This document shows, piece by piece, positions 45,287 through 59,397 of a stretch of DNA of 64,000 bases (position 1 is the stretch's first letter; each line of letters opens with the position of its first letter). This DNA is from Scilla litardierei. Its lineage: Eukaryota > Streptophyta > Magnoliopsida > Asparagales > Asparagaceae. The stretch is from assembly GCA_030789695.1 (NCBI GenBank), contig JAULAV010008693.1:62001-126000 (forward strand), in the 5' to 3' direction. The translations under genes were made by a program, and so were the position numbers. A model generated the notes under the pieces. That model was given only the letters and a program-made list of their open reading frames with translations, ran no database searches and was not told where the DNA came from.

Positions 45287-45562
45287 ACCACCGGCCAGTG
45301 GCCGAGTGGTATCATCATGTCCCATACTGTATCATAAGTTCCATCTCCTTTCAGGATTATAGGATGGATTCCCAACTTCCAGAACAATACATCAGATGAT
45401 ATACACAATGGATATGATAGCGATGGAACCTCACACTGAAAGTACATAAAGAGCATCAGCCCTCCCTTGGTTCAATAATGGAGACACTGTAGGGACTGGG
45501 AACAGCTACAGAAGATGAAGAACTGGGTTCGATTCCCGGTGTTGTTACTTTCCGATGTACCA
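45287..45562 (+). mobile_element. SINE-like retroposon, copy 2
   Basis: Sister of 15360-15636 at the same position in the sister array copy, roughly 12% different. A perfect 15-bp duplication, AAAAATCATATCATT (45272-45286, 45563-45577), frames it. A box TGGCCGAGTGG at 45299-45309; weak B-like GGATGGATTCC; perfect B box GGTTCGATTCC at 45526-45536. Confidence 0.75.
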
Positions 45563-47601
45563 AAAAATCATATCATTTAATAAACAGATTCATATCTTCA
45601 ATAAAATTTAGACAATGCTTAGAAAAATCCGCAAAAATGTTCGTTGGTACAGAGAGATCGTTATCTTCAACTTAAAATAAGAGAAGATAAAATTAGGCGA
45701 AAAACCATAACATTTAATAAAAAGATTCATATCTTTCAGAAAATGTAGACAATAGCCCGAAGCTTAGAAAAGTCTGCAAAAATGTCAGTTGGAACCGGGA
45801 GGTCGCCATATTCAACTGAAATATAAGAGAAGAGAAAATTTGGCCAAAAAATCTTATCATTTATTTAAAAAAATTCGTATCTTACCGAAAATTTAGAAAA
45901 TAGCCTCGAGCTTATAAAAGTCCACTAAAAAGTTCGTTGGAACCGGGAGATCAGCATATTCAACTTAAAAATATAAGAATACAAAATTAAGCCAAAAATC
46001 TAATCATTTAATAAAAAGATCCATATCTTCCAGAAAATCTAGAAAATAGACCGGAGATCTGAAAAGTCCACAAAAATTTCCGTTGGAACATGGGGATCGC
46101 CAAATTCAACATGAAAAATATGAGAAGAAATAATTAGGGTATAAAAAACATATCATTTAATATAAAGATACATAACTTACAAAAAAAGTCTGATGGAACC
46201 GGCAGATCGCCATCTTCAACTGAAAAAGAAGAGAAGACAAAATTAGGCCAAAAAATTATATCATTTAATAAAAAGATTCATATCTTTCAGAAAATGTAAA
46301 AAATAGCACTGAGCTCCGAAAAATCAGAAAAAACGTCTGTTGTATCCGGGAGATTGTCATCTTCAACTGAAAAATAAGAGAAGACAAAATTCGGCCATAA
46401 AAATCATATCATTTAATATGTAGATCCATATCTTCCAGAAAATGTTAAAAATAAAACCAAGCTCAAAAAAATCTGCAAAAATGTCCATTGGAATCAGGAG
46501 ATCTCCATCTTCAACTGAAAAAGAGAAGACGAAATTTGCCAAAAAGGAATATCATTTTATAAAGAGATTCATATTTTGCAGAAAATGAAGAAAATAGCTC
46601 CGAGCTTAAGAAAAATCCGTAAAAACTTCCGTCGGAACTGGGAGATCGCCAAATTTAACAAAAAAAGAGAAGACAAAAATAGGGCAAAAAATCATATCAT
46701 TTAATAAAACGGTCGATATCTTGCAAATAACACAGAAAATAGCCCAGAGCTCAGAAAAATCTGCAGAAATATTCGTTGGAACTGGGAGATCACCATCATC
46801 AACAAAAAAAGTAAGGGAAGACAAAATTAAGCCAAGAAATTATATCATTTAATAAAACAATCGATATCTTTCAAAAATACAGAAAATAGCCCAGAGGTCA
46901 CAAAAATCTGCAAAAAATTCCGTTGGAATTCGGAGACCGCAATCTTCAAGTGAAAAATAAGAGAAAACAAAAGTAAGCTATAAAAATCATATCATTTAAT
47001 AAAAAGATCCATATCTGCAATAAAATGTAGAAAAGAGCCTCGAGGTCAAAAAAAGCCTCGAGGTCAAAAAAATCCGCAAAAATTTCTGTTGGAACCAGGA
47101 GATCGCCATCTTCAATTGAAAAATAAGAGAAGACAAATTTAGGGTAGAAAAACATATCATTTAATAAAAAGATTCATATTGTACATAAAATGTAGAAAAT
47201 AGTCCTGAGCTCAGAAATATCGGAAAAATTTCCGTAGGAACCGGGATATCGCCATCTTCAACTGAAAATAAGAGAAAATAAAATTAGGTAACAAAAATAA
47301 AATAATGTAATAAAACAATTCATATCTTCCAGAAAATGTAGAAAATAGCCCCGAGCTCAAAAAAATCTGCCAAAATGTCCTTTGGAATCGGGCAATCGCC
47401 ATCATCAATTGGAATATAAGAGAAGACAACATTAGGCCAAAATATCATATCATTTAATAAAAAGAGCGACATCTTCAACTGGAAAATAAGAGAAGACAAA
47501 TATAGGCTAGAAAAATCATATTAATAAATAAAAAGATCCATATCTTTCATTAAATGTGGAAAATAGCACCAAGCTCAGAAAATGATATATAAAAATATTT
47601 T

Positions 47602-47756
47602 TAGTTGAAGATGGCGATATACCGGTTACAATGGAAATTTTTATAGATGAAGATGATGATTCCCCGGTTCCAAATTTTGTCTTCTCTTATATTTCAATTG
47701 AAGATGGCGATTTCCCGGTTCAAACGGACATTTTTGGCCTAATTTTGTCTTCTCTG
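47602..47756 (-). repeat. Inverted satellite island 4
   Basis: Sister of island 1 (17701). Here the GAT expansion is shorter (GATGAAGATGATGATTCC). Confidence 0.85.
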
Positions 47757-50700
47757 ATATCATTTAATAAAACATTCCATATCTTCCAGAAAATGTGGAA
47801 AATAGCCCGGAGCTCAGAAATATCCGCAAAAATTTCTGTTGGAACCGGGAGATCGCCAACTTCAACTGGAAAATAAGAGAAGAAGAACTTAGGTTATAAA
47901 AATCAAATCATTTAATAAAAAGATCCATATCTTCCATAAAATGTAGAAAATAGCCTGGAGCCTAGAAAATTCCGCAAAAATGTCTGTTGGAATCGGGAGA
48001 TCGCTATCTTCAACTTAAAAATAATAGAAGACAAACTTAAGTTACAAAAATCATATCATTTATTGAAATAATTCATATTTTCCATAAAAAAGAAAATATC
48101 ACCGAGCTCATTAAATTCGCAAAAATGTCCGTTGGAACCGGGAGTTCGCTAAGTTCAACTGAAAAATAAGAGAAGAAAATTTTGGCGATAAAAATCATAT
48201 CATTTAATATACAGATTTTTATTTTCCATATAATGTAGAAATATCCCGGAGATCAGAAAAATCCGCAAAAATATTCGTCAAAACCGGGAGATCGCCAAAT
48301 TTAACGAAAAAAGAGAAGAAAAAATTAGGCCAAAAAAGCACATCACTTAATAAGATGATTGATATCTTACAAATAATACAGAAAATAGCCCAGAGTTCAG
48401 AAAAATACGCAAAAATATCTGTTGGAACCGGGAGATCGCCATCATCAATGAAAAAATTAGAAAATGTGAAAAATAACACCAAGCTCAAAAACATATCATT
48501 TAATAAAACATTTTATATCTTCCAGAAAATGTGGAAAATAGCCCGGAGCACAAAAATATCCGCAAAAAATAAGATAGGGCAAAATTAGGCCATAAAACAT
48601 ATCATTTAATATAAAGATCCATATCTACCAGAAAATGTGAAAAATAACACAAATCTCAAAAGAATCCGAAAAAATTTCGGTTGGAACGGGGAGATCGCCA
48701 CCTTCAACTTAAAAAATAAGAAAAGACAAAATTAGTCCAAAATCATATAATTTTATAAAAAGATTCATATATTCCTGAAAATGCAGAAAATATTCCCGAT
48801 CTCAGAAAAATCTGCAAAAATTAATCGTTGGTACCGGGAGATAGAAATCTTCAACTGAAAAATAAGAGAAGACAAAATTAGGCCAAAAAATCATATCATT
48901 TAATAAAGAGATTCATATCTTTCCTGAGCTCAAAAAAATTCGCAAAAATGTCCTTTGGAACCGGGAAATCGCCATCTTCAACTAAAAAATAAGAGAAGAC
49001 AAAATTGGATCAAAAATCCTATCATTTAATAAAAATATACATATCCTCCAGAAAATATAGTAAATAGACCCGACCTGAGAAAAACCCGCAAAAAAATTCG
49101 TTGGAACCGAGAGATCGTCATTTTCAACTGAAAAGAATAGAAGCCAAAATCAGCCAATAAAACTCATATCATTTAATATAAAGATACATGTCTTACAAAA
49201 ATATAGAAAATAGCTTCGAGATCAGAAAAGTCCGCAAAAAATTCTGTTAGAACCGGAAGATCTCCATCTTTGAGTGAAAAAGAAGAGAAGACAAAATTAA
49301 ACCAAAAAATAATATCATTTAATAAAAAGGTAAATAACTTTTAGAAAATGGAGAAAATATTTTCGAGTTCAGAAATTTTTTCAAAAATGTCCGTTGGAAC
49401 CGGGAGATCGCCATCTTCAACTGAAAAATAAGAAATGAGAAAATTATGCTAAAAAGTTCACAACATTTAATATAAATATCCACACCTTAGAGAAAATGAA
49501 GAAAATAGCCCGGAGCTCAAAAAATCCGTAAAAATGTCATTGGAACTGGGAGATCGGCATCTTCAACAAAAAATAAGAGAAGACAAAATTAAGCCAAAAA
49601 TCATATAATTTAATAAAACGATTCATATCTTCCAGAAAATGCAGAAAATAGCCCCGTACTCAAAAAAATCCGAAAAAATGTCCGGTGGAAGTGATAGATC
49701 GCCATCTTCAACTAAAAAATTAAAGGACAAAATTAGGCCAAATATCATTCATTTAATAAAAAGATCCATATCTTCCAGAAAATACAAAAAAAAGCCCCTA
49801 ACTCAAAAAAATCCGCAAGAATGTACGATGGAACCGGAAGATCACCACAACTGAAAAATAAGAGAATACAAAATTAGGCAATAAAATTCATATCATTTAA
49901 TAAAAAGATCTATATCTTCCACAAAATGTCGAAAATAGGCATGAGCTCCGAAAAATAAAAAAAATTGTATGTTAAAACTGGGAGATCGCCATCTTCAACT
50001 GAAAATAAGAGAAGATAAACATTAGGACTTAAAATCATATCATTAATATTTTCAAGAAAATACAGAAAATCGCTACGAGCTAATAAGAATCCCCAAAAAT
50101 GTCTGTTGGAATCAGGAGAACGCCATCTTCAACTGAAAAATAAGAGAAGACAAAATTAGCCCAAAAATTATATCATTTGATAAAAAGATCTACAACTTTC
50201 CGAAAATTTAGAAAAATAGCCCCGAGCTCAGAAAAATCCGCAAAAAGATCGCCATTTTCAACTTAAAAATAAGAGAAGACAAAATGTGGTTATACAAATC
50301 ATATCATTTAATAAAAACATTCATATCATACAGAAAATGTAGAAAATAGACCGAAGCTCAAAAAAATCCGCACAAATGTCCATTGGAATATGGAGATCGC
50401 TATCTTCAACTGAAAAAATAAAAGAAGAAAAAATTAGGCCGTAAAATCAAATCTTTTGATAGAAAGATCGATATCTTCCAGAAAATACAGAAAACAGACC
50501 CGGGATCTGAAAAATCTGCAAAAATATCCGTTGGAACCGGGAGGTCGCCCTCTTCAACTAAAAAATAAGAGAAGAAAAATTAGGCCATAAAATCATATCA
50601 TTTAATAAAAAGATACATATCTTTTAGAAAATATAGAAATAGCACCGAGTTCAGAAAAATCTACGTGAAGAAAATGTAAAAAATAGCCCGAACTTAAAAA

Positions 50701-53700
50701 AGTGCGCAAAAATGTCCGTTGGAACCGGGAGATCGCTATCTTCAACCTAAAAATAAGAGATGACAAACTATTGCTATAAAAATCATATCACTTTATAAAA
50801 TGATCCACATCTACCATAAAAATTAGAAATTAACCACCTGCTCAAAAAAATCAGCAAAAATATCCGTTAGAACCGGGAGATCGCCATCTTCAACTGAAAA
50901 ATAAAAGAACACAAAATTGGGCCAAAACTAATATTATTTATTAAAATATCCATATCTTCCAGAAAATGTAGAAAAAAGCCTCAAGCTCAGAAAAATACGC
51001 AAAAATATCCGTTGGAATCAGGAGATCGCCATCTTGAACTGAAAATTAAGAGAAGACAAAAATTAAGTCAAAAAATCATACCCTTTAATAAAATATCATA
51101 TCTTCAAGAAAATGTATAAAATGACCCCGAGCTCTGAAAAGTCCACGAAAATGTCCGTTAGAACCAGGAGATTGCCATCTTCAACTGAAAAATAAGAGAA
51201 GAAAAATTTGGGTGTAAAATCATATTTTTAATCTAAATATCCACATCTTACAGAAAATATAGAAAATAGCCCCAAGCTCATAAAAGTTCGCAAAAAGGTC
51301 AGTTAGAACCGGTAGATTGCCATCTTCAACAGAAAAATAAGAGAAAACAAAATTAGGCCAAAAATCATATCATTTAATAAAAAAGATACATATCTTTCAG
51401 AAATTGTCGAAAATAGCCCCGAGCTCAGAAAATTTCGCAAAAATGTATGTTGGAACCGGGAGATCGCTATCTTCGATAGAAAAATAAGAGATGACAAAAT
51501 TAGGCAAAAAATCATTTCATTTTACGACAAGATCCATATCTATCAGAAAAAGAAGAAAATAACCTAGAGCTCTTCCAGCAATGCAGAAAATAGACCTAAG
51601 CTCAGAAATATCCGAAAAAATGTCCAGTTGAAGAGAGAGATCACCATCTTCAAGGGAAAAATAAAATAGCACAAAATTAGGCCAAAAATCATATCATTAA
51701 TACAAAGATCCTTACCTTCCAGGAAATGTAGAAAATAGTTTGGAGCTTAGAAAAGTCTGTAAAAATGTCCATTGAAACCGGGTGTTGCCTTCTTCAATGA
51801 AAAAATAAGAGAAGACAAAATTAGGCCAAAAATTGTATCATTTAATAGAACCATCGATATCTTCCTAAAAAAGGCAAAAAATAGACCCGAGCTCAAAAAA
51901 TCCGCAAAAATGTCCGATGGAATAGAGAGATCGCAATCTTCAAATGAAAAATAAGAGAAGACAAAAATTTAGGCCAAAAAATCATATCATTTAATAAAAA
52001 TATCCATTTCTTCCAAAAAACAAAAAATAGCTGAGAACTCGGTAAAATCAGCAAAAATGTCCATTTGAAACGGGAGATCGACATCTTCAACTAAAAAAAA
52101 TAAGAAAAGATAAATTTAGGACATAAAATTATATCATTTAATAAAAAGAAACATATCTTCTATAAAATATAGAAAATAGCACCGAGTTTAGAAAAATCCG
52201 AAAAAATTTCCATATGAACCGGGAGATCCCCATCTTCAACTGAAAAATAAGAGAAGACAAAATTAAGCCCTAAGAATCATATCAATTAATATATATATCC
52301 ATATCTTCTAGAAAATGTAGAAAATAATACCAAGCTCATAAAAATCCAAAAAAATGTCCGTTGGAACCGGGATATCACCATCTTCAGCTAAAAAATAAGA
52401 CAAGAAAAAAGTAGTTGTAAAAATCATATTATTTAATATAAAGATCCAAGAAAATAGCCCGTAGCTTAGAAAAATCCGCAAAAATATCCGTTGGAACTGG
52501 GAGATCGCGATCTTAACCTGAAAAATAAGAGAAGACAAAATTAGGCCAAAAATTCTATCATTTAATTAATAGTTCCATATCTTCCAGAAAATATAGAAAA
52601 TAGCTCTGAGCCCAGAAAAATTCACAAAAAAGTCATTTGTAACAGGAGATCGTCATCTTCAAATGAAAAAGAAGAGAAGAAAAAATTAGGCCAAAAAATC
52701 ATATAATTTAATAAAGAGATTCATATCTTTTAGAAAATATTGAAAATAGCCCTGAGATCAGGAAAATTCGCAAAAAAGTCCTTTGGAACCTGGAGATCGT
52801 CTTCTTCAACTTAAAAAATATGTGATACAAAATTAGGCTATAAAATCATATCATTTAATAAAAAGGTTCATATCTTACAGCAAATGTAGAAAATATCACT
52901 GAGCTCAAAAAATCCGCAAAAAATATCTGTTGGAACCGGGAGATCGCTATCTTCAACGAAAAAATAAGCGAAGACAAAATTAGGCCAAAAAAATCATATC
53001 ATACGATCAATACCATCCATAAAATACATAAAATAGCTCCGAGCTCAGAAATATACGCAAAAATGTCCTTTGGAACCAAAAGATCATCATCTTCAACTGG
53101 AAAATAAGAGAAAACAAAATTTGGTTATAAAATCATATTAGAAAAGTCTTTAAAAATGTAGTTGTAACCGGGAGATCGCCATATTCAACTGAAAAATAAG
53201 AGAAGCAAAAATTAGGCCATAAAATCTTATCATTTATTTAAAAAATCATTTCTTAAAAAAATTTAGAAAATAGCCCCAAGTTTAGAAAAGTCCGCTGGAA
53301 CTGGGAGATCACCATCGTCAACTGAAAAATAAGAGAAGACAAAATTACGCAAAAAAATCAAATCATTTAACAAAAAGATCCATATCTTCTTGAAAATGTA
53401 GAAAATGGACCGGAGATCTGAAAAGTCCACAAAAATGTCCGTTGGAACCGGGGGATCGCCATATTCAACGAAAAAAATGAGAAGAAATAATTATGGTATA
53501 AAAATCATATCCTTTAATATATATATATACATAACTTACAGAAAATATAGAAAATATCCACGAGCTCAGAAAAGTCCGCAAAAATGGCCGTTGGAACCGG
53601 TCGATCGCCATCTTCAACAGAAAAGAAGAGAAGACAAAATTAGGTCGAAAAATCATATCATTTAATAAAAGTTTCATTTCTTTCAGAAAATGTAGAAAAT

Positions 53701-56700
53701 AGCACCGAGCTCCAAAAAAAATCAGAAAAAAAAGTCTGTTGTAACCGGGAGATCGCCATCTTCAACTGAAAAATAAGAGAAGACAAAATTAGGCCATAAA
53801 ACCCATATCATTTAATATATAGATCCTTATCTTCCAGAAAATGTTGAAAGTAAAACCAAACTCAAAAAATTTGCAAAAATATCCGTTGGAATCCGGAGAT
53901 CGCCATCTTCAACTAAAAGAAGAAATCCAAAATTTGCCAAAAAATAATATCATTTAATTAAGAGACTCAAATTTTGTAGAAAAATAAGGAAATAGATCCG
54001 AGCTAAGAAAAATCCGCAAAAATTTCCATCTGAACTGGGAGATCGCCAAATTTAATGAAAAAAGAGAATATAAAATTTGGGCAAAAAATTAAATCATTTA
54101 ATAAAACGGTCGATATCTTCCATAAAATGTAGAAAATAGCCCAGAGCTCAGAAAATTCCGCAAAAATGTCCGTTGGAACCGGGAGATCGCCATCTTCATT
54201 AAAAATAATAGAAGACTAACTTAAGCTACAAAAATCATATCATTTATTAAAATGATTCATATTTTTCAAAAAATAAAGAAAATAGCACCTAGCTCAGAAA
54301 ATCCACAAAAATGTCCATTGGAACCGGAAGTTCGCTAAGTTCTACTGAAAAAAAAGGGAAGAAAAATTTGGCAATAAAAATCATATCATTTAATATAAAG
54401 ATTCTTATTTTGCATAAAATGTCGAAAAAATCCCGTAGCTCAGAACAATCTGCAAAAATATCCATTGGAACCGGAAGATTGTCAAATGTAGCGAAAAAAG
54501 AAAAACAAAATTACGCCAAAAAATGTATCACATAATAAGACGATCGATATCTTACATATAATACAGAAAATTGCCCAGAGCTCAGAAAAATGCGCAAAAA
54601 TATCCTTTGTAATCGGGAGATCGCCATCATCAACAAAAAAATAAGAGAACACAAAATTAGGCCAAAAATCTTATCTTTTAATAAAATAATCGATATCTTA
54701 CAGAAAATACAGAAAATAGTCTCGAGGTCAGAAAAATCAGTAAAAATGTCTATTGGAACTGGTAGACTGCCAACATCAAGTGAAAAATATAGAAGCCAAA
54801 ATTAGGCTAAAAAATCATATCATTTAATAAAAAGATCCAACTTTTCTAGAAAATTTAAAAAATAGCCACAAACTATGAAAAATCTGCAAAAAATGTCCAT
54901 TGGAACCGAAAAATCGCCATTTTCAAATGAAAGATAAGAATAGACAAAATTAAGCTAAAAAATCATATCATTTAATAAAAAGATACATATCTTCCAAAAA
55001 ATTTAGCAGTAGGTCCGAGCTTAGAAAAATCTGTAAAAATGTCTGTTGGAACCAGGAGATCGCCATCTTCAACTAAAAAAAATAAGAGAAGACAATATTA
55101 GGCTGTAAACATTATATCATTTAATAAGAAAATCCATATCTTCTAGAAAAAATAGAAAATAGCCCCAAACTCAGAAAAATCCGTAAAAAATATTTGTTGG
55201 AACCGAAAGATCGCTATATTCAACTGAAAAATAAAAGTAGACAAAATTAAGCCAAAAAATCATATCATTTTATAAAAGATACTTATCGTCCAAAAAATGT
55301 AGAAATAGGCCCGAGCTCAGAAAAGTCCGCATAAATTTCTGTTGGTACCGGGAGATCGCCACCTTCAACTCATAAATATCTGTTGGTACCGGGAGATCGC
55401 CACCTTCAACTGAAAAATAAGAGAAGACAAAATTTGGCTATAGAAATCATATCATTTAATAAAAGATCTATTTCCTATAGAAAATGTAAAAATACAATCG
55501 ATCCCAGAAAAATCTACAAAAATTTCCATTGGAACCGGGAGGTCGCCATCTTCAACTGAAAAATAAGAGAAGACAATTAGGCTATAAATATAATCTATTT
55601 CAGTAGAAATGATCCATATCTTCCTGAAAATACAGAAAATAGTCCCGAACCACGGAAAAATACGCAAAAAAGTCTGTTAGAACCGGGAGATCACCATCTT
55701 CAACTGAAAAAAAATAAGAGAATGAAAAATTAGGGAAAAAAAATCCCATCATTTAATAAAACATCCATATCTTCCTGAAAATTTAGAAAATAGCCCCGAG
55801 CTCCGAAAAATCCGTAAAAATGTCCGATGGAACCGGGAGATCGCCATGTTCTATTGAAAAATAAGAGAAGCGAAACTTAGGTTATAAAAATCATATAATT
55901 TAGTAAAACAACCATATCTTTTAGAAAAATGTAGAAAATAGCCCTGAGCATAGAAAAATCCGCAAAAATGTCCGTATGAACAGGGAGATCGCCATCTTCA
56001 ACTTAAAAATAAGCTATGACCAAATTTGGCAAAAAAATCAAATCATTTAATAAAACGATACATATCTTCCAGAATATGTAGAACATAGTCATGAGCTTAG
56101 AAAAATCCGCAAAAATGTCCTTTGGAACCGGGAGATAGCCAACTTGAACTGGAAAATAAGAGAAGACAAAATTAATCCAAAATATCATATCATTTAATAA
56201 AAAGTTTCATATCCTCCAAAAATGTAGAAAATACCCGCGAGGTCAGAAAAATCCACAGAAATATTCATAAAAATCATATCATTTAATACAACGATTAATA
56301 TCATGCAGAAAATTTAGAAAGTAGTCCAGAGCTCAGTAAAATCCGTAAAAACATCTGCTAGAGCTGGGAGATCCCCATCTTCAAAGAAAAAAATAACAGA
56401 AGGGAAAATTAGGCCAAAGATCATACCATTTAATAAAAAGATCCATATCTTCCATAAATTATAGAAACTAGCCTCAAAGTCAGAAAAATCCGAAAAAAAA
56501 TGTTTGTTGGAACCGGGCGATCGCCATCTTCAACTAAAAATTTAGAATACATACTTAGGCTATAAAATCATTTAATAAAAGTGTCTATATATTCAATAAA
56601 CTGTAGAAATAACCCCGAGCTTAGAAAAATCTGTAAAGATGTCTGTTAGAACTGGGAGATCGTCATATTCAACTGAAAAATAGGAGAAGAAAAAATTTGG

Positions 56701-57422
56701 TTATAAAAATCATATCATTTAATATTACGATTAATATTATACAGAAAATGTAGAAAATACTCGGGACTTAGAAAATCCACAAAAATGGCCGTTGTAACCA
56801 GAGATCGCCATCTTCAATTGAAAAATAAGAGAAGAAAAACTTAGGCTATAAAAATCATATCATTTTATAAAAAGATACACATCTTCCATAACATTAAGAA
56901 AATGCATCGGAGCTCAGAAAAAATCCGCAAAAATGTTCGTTGGAACTGAGAGATCGCCATTTTCAATTTAAAAATAAGAGATGACAAAATAAGGCCAAAA
57001 AATCATATCATTTAATAAAAGGATCCTTATCTTCCCTAAAATGTATAAATTAGCCTTGAGCTCAGAAAAATCTGCAAAATGTCTTTAGCACCAAGTGATC
57101 GCCATTTTCAACTTAAAAATAAGATAAGAAAAAAATTAGGCTACAAAAATAAAATCATTTAATAAAAAGATCCATATCTTCCATAAAATGTGCAAAATAG
57201 GCCGGTTAGAACCGGGAGATCGCCATCTTCAACTGGTATATCAGAGAAGATAAAATTAGGCCAAAAATCATATCATTTAATAAAAAGATCGTCATCTTCA
57301 ACTTAAAAATAAGAGAAGACAAACATGGGCTAAAAAATCATTTCAATTAATAAAAAGATCCATATCTTTCATAAAATATAGAAAATAGCTCCAAGCTCAA
57401 AAAATGATATATAAAAATCTTT

Positions 57423-57575
57423 TCAGTTGGAGATGGAGATATCCCGGTTACAATGGACTTTTTATAGGTGAAGATTGTGATTTCCCGGTTGAATTTTGTC
57501 CTCTCTGATATTTCAGTTGAAGATGGCGATTTCCCGGTTCCAACAGACACTTTTTGGACAAATTTTGTCTTCTCT
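57423..57575 (-). repeat. Inverted satellite island 5
   Basis: Sister of island 2 (26381), sharing the variant TTTATAGGTGAAGATTGTGA. Confidence 0.85.
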
Positions 57576-59242
57576 CATATCATTTAATAAAACGATCAAT
57601 ATTTTCTAGAAAATGTGGAAAATATCCTGGAGATCAGAAATATCCACAAAAATTTCCGTTGGATCAGTAAGATCGCCAACTTCAACAGGAAAGTAAGAGA
57701 AGATAAAATTAGGCCAAAATCAAATCATTTAATAAAACGATCCTTATCTTCCATAAAATGTGGAAAATAGCTCGGAACTCAGAAAAATCCGCAAAAATGT
57801 CCTTCGGGACCGAGAGAATGCCATCTACACCCAGAAATATAAGAGAAGACAAAATTAAGTCAAAAAATCATATCATTCAATAAAAGATCGCCATCTTCAA
57901 CTGGAAAATAAGAGAATACAAACTTTGGTTATAAAAATCATATCATTTAATCAAAAGATCCATATCTTGCATAACAAGTAGAAAATAGCCCTGAGCTCAG
58001 AAAAATCCGCAAAAATGTTCGTTGGAACCGGAAGATCGCCATTTTCAACTTAAAAAGAATATAAGAAAAATCTAAGCTATAAAAATCATATCATTTAATA
58101 AACAGATCCATATGCTCCATAAAATAAAGAAAAAAGTACCGAGCTCAGAAAATCTGAAAAATGTCCGTTAGAACCAGGAGATCGCTACGTTAAAATTAAA
58201 AAATAAGAGGACAAAATTTGGCAATAAAAATCACATTCTATATAAAGATTTGTATTTTCCATAAAATTTAGAAAATATCCCCGAGCTCAGAAAAATCCGT
58301 AAAAATATCCATCGGAATCGGGAGATAGCCAAATTTAACGAAAAAGAGAGAAGACAAAATTAGGCCAAAAATCATATCATTTAATAAAACGATCAATATC
58401 TTCCAAATAATACGAAAATAGCCCCGAGCTCAGAAATATCTGCAGAAATATCCATTGGAACCGGGAGATCGTCATCATCAACGAAAAAAAATAAGAAATG
58501 ACAAAATTAAGCCAAAAAATCATATCATTTAATAAAACGATCGATATGTTCCAAAAATACAGAAAATAGCGCCAAGGTCAGAAATATCTATAAAAATATT
58601 CGTTGGAACCGGGAGACCGCCATCTTCAAATTAAAAAATAAGAGAAGGCAAACGTAAGCTATAAAAAATCATTTCATTTAAAAAAAGATCCATATCTGCA
58701 AGAAATTGTAGAAAATAGTCTGAAGTCAGAAAAATCCGCAAAAATTTCCATTGGAACAGGGAGATCGCCATCTTCAATTGAAACATAAGAGAAGACAAAA
58801 TTAGGCTAGAAAAAACAAATCATTTAATTAAAAGGTAGAAAATAGTTCGAAGCTCAGAAATATCGGCAAAAATGTCTGTCGGAATCGGGATATCGCCATC
58901 TTCAACTAAAAAAAGAGAAAACAAATTAGGCAACAAAAATCAAATAATGTAATAAAAGATCCATATCTCCCAAAAAATGTAGAAAACAGCCCCGAGCTCA
59001 GAAAAATCCGCAAAAATGTCCGTTGGAACTGGGAGATCACCATCATCAACTGGAATATTAGAGAAGACAAAATTAGGCCAGAATATCATATCATTCAATA
59101 AAAACATCGACATCTTCAACTTGAAAATAAAAGAAGAAAAATTTAGACTTGAAAAATTATATCAATTAATAATAAGATCCATATCTTTCATAAAATTTTA
59201 AAAAAAGCACTAAGCTCAGAAAATGATACATAAAAATCTTTA

Positions 59243-59397
59243 AAGTTGAAGATGGCGATATTTCGATTACAACAGACTTTTTCATAGATGAAGATGACGA
59301 TTTTTCGGATCTGAATTTTGTCTTCTCTTATATTTCAGTTGAAGATGGCGATTTCCTGGTTCTAATAGACATTTTTGGCCTAATTTTTTCTTCTCTG
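59243..59397 (-). repeat. Inverted satellite island 6
   Basis: Sister of island 3 (28208), sharing the variant TTTTTCATAGATGA. Confidence 0.85.
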
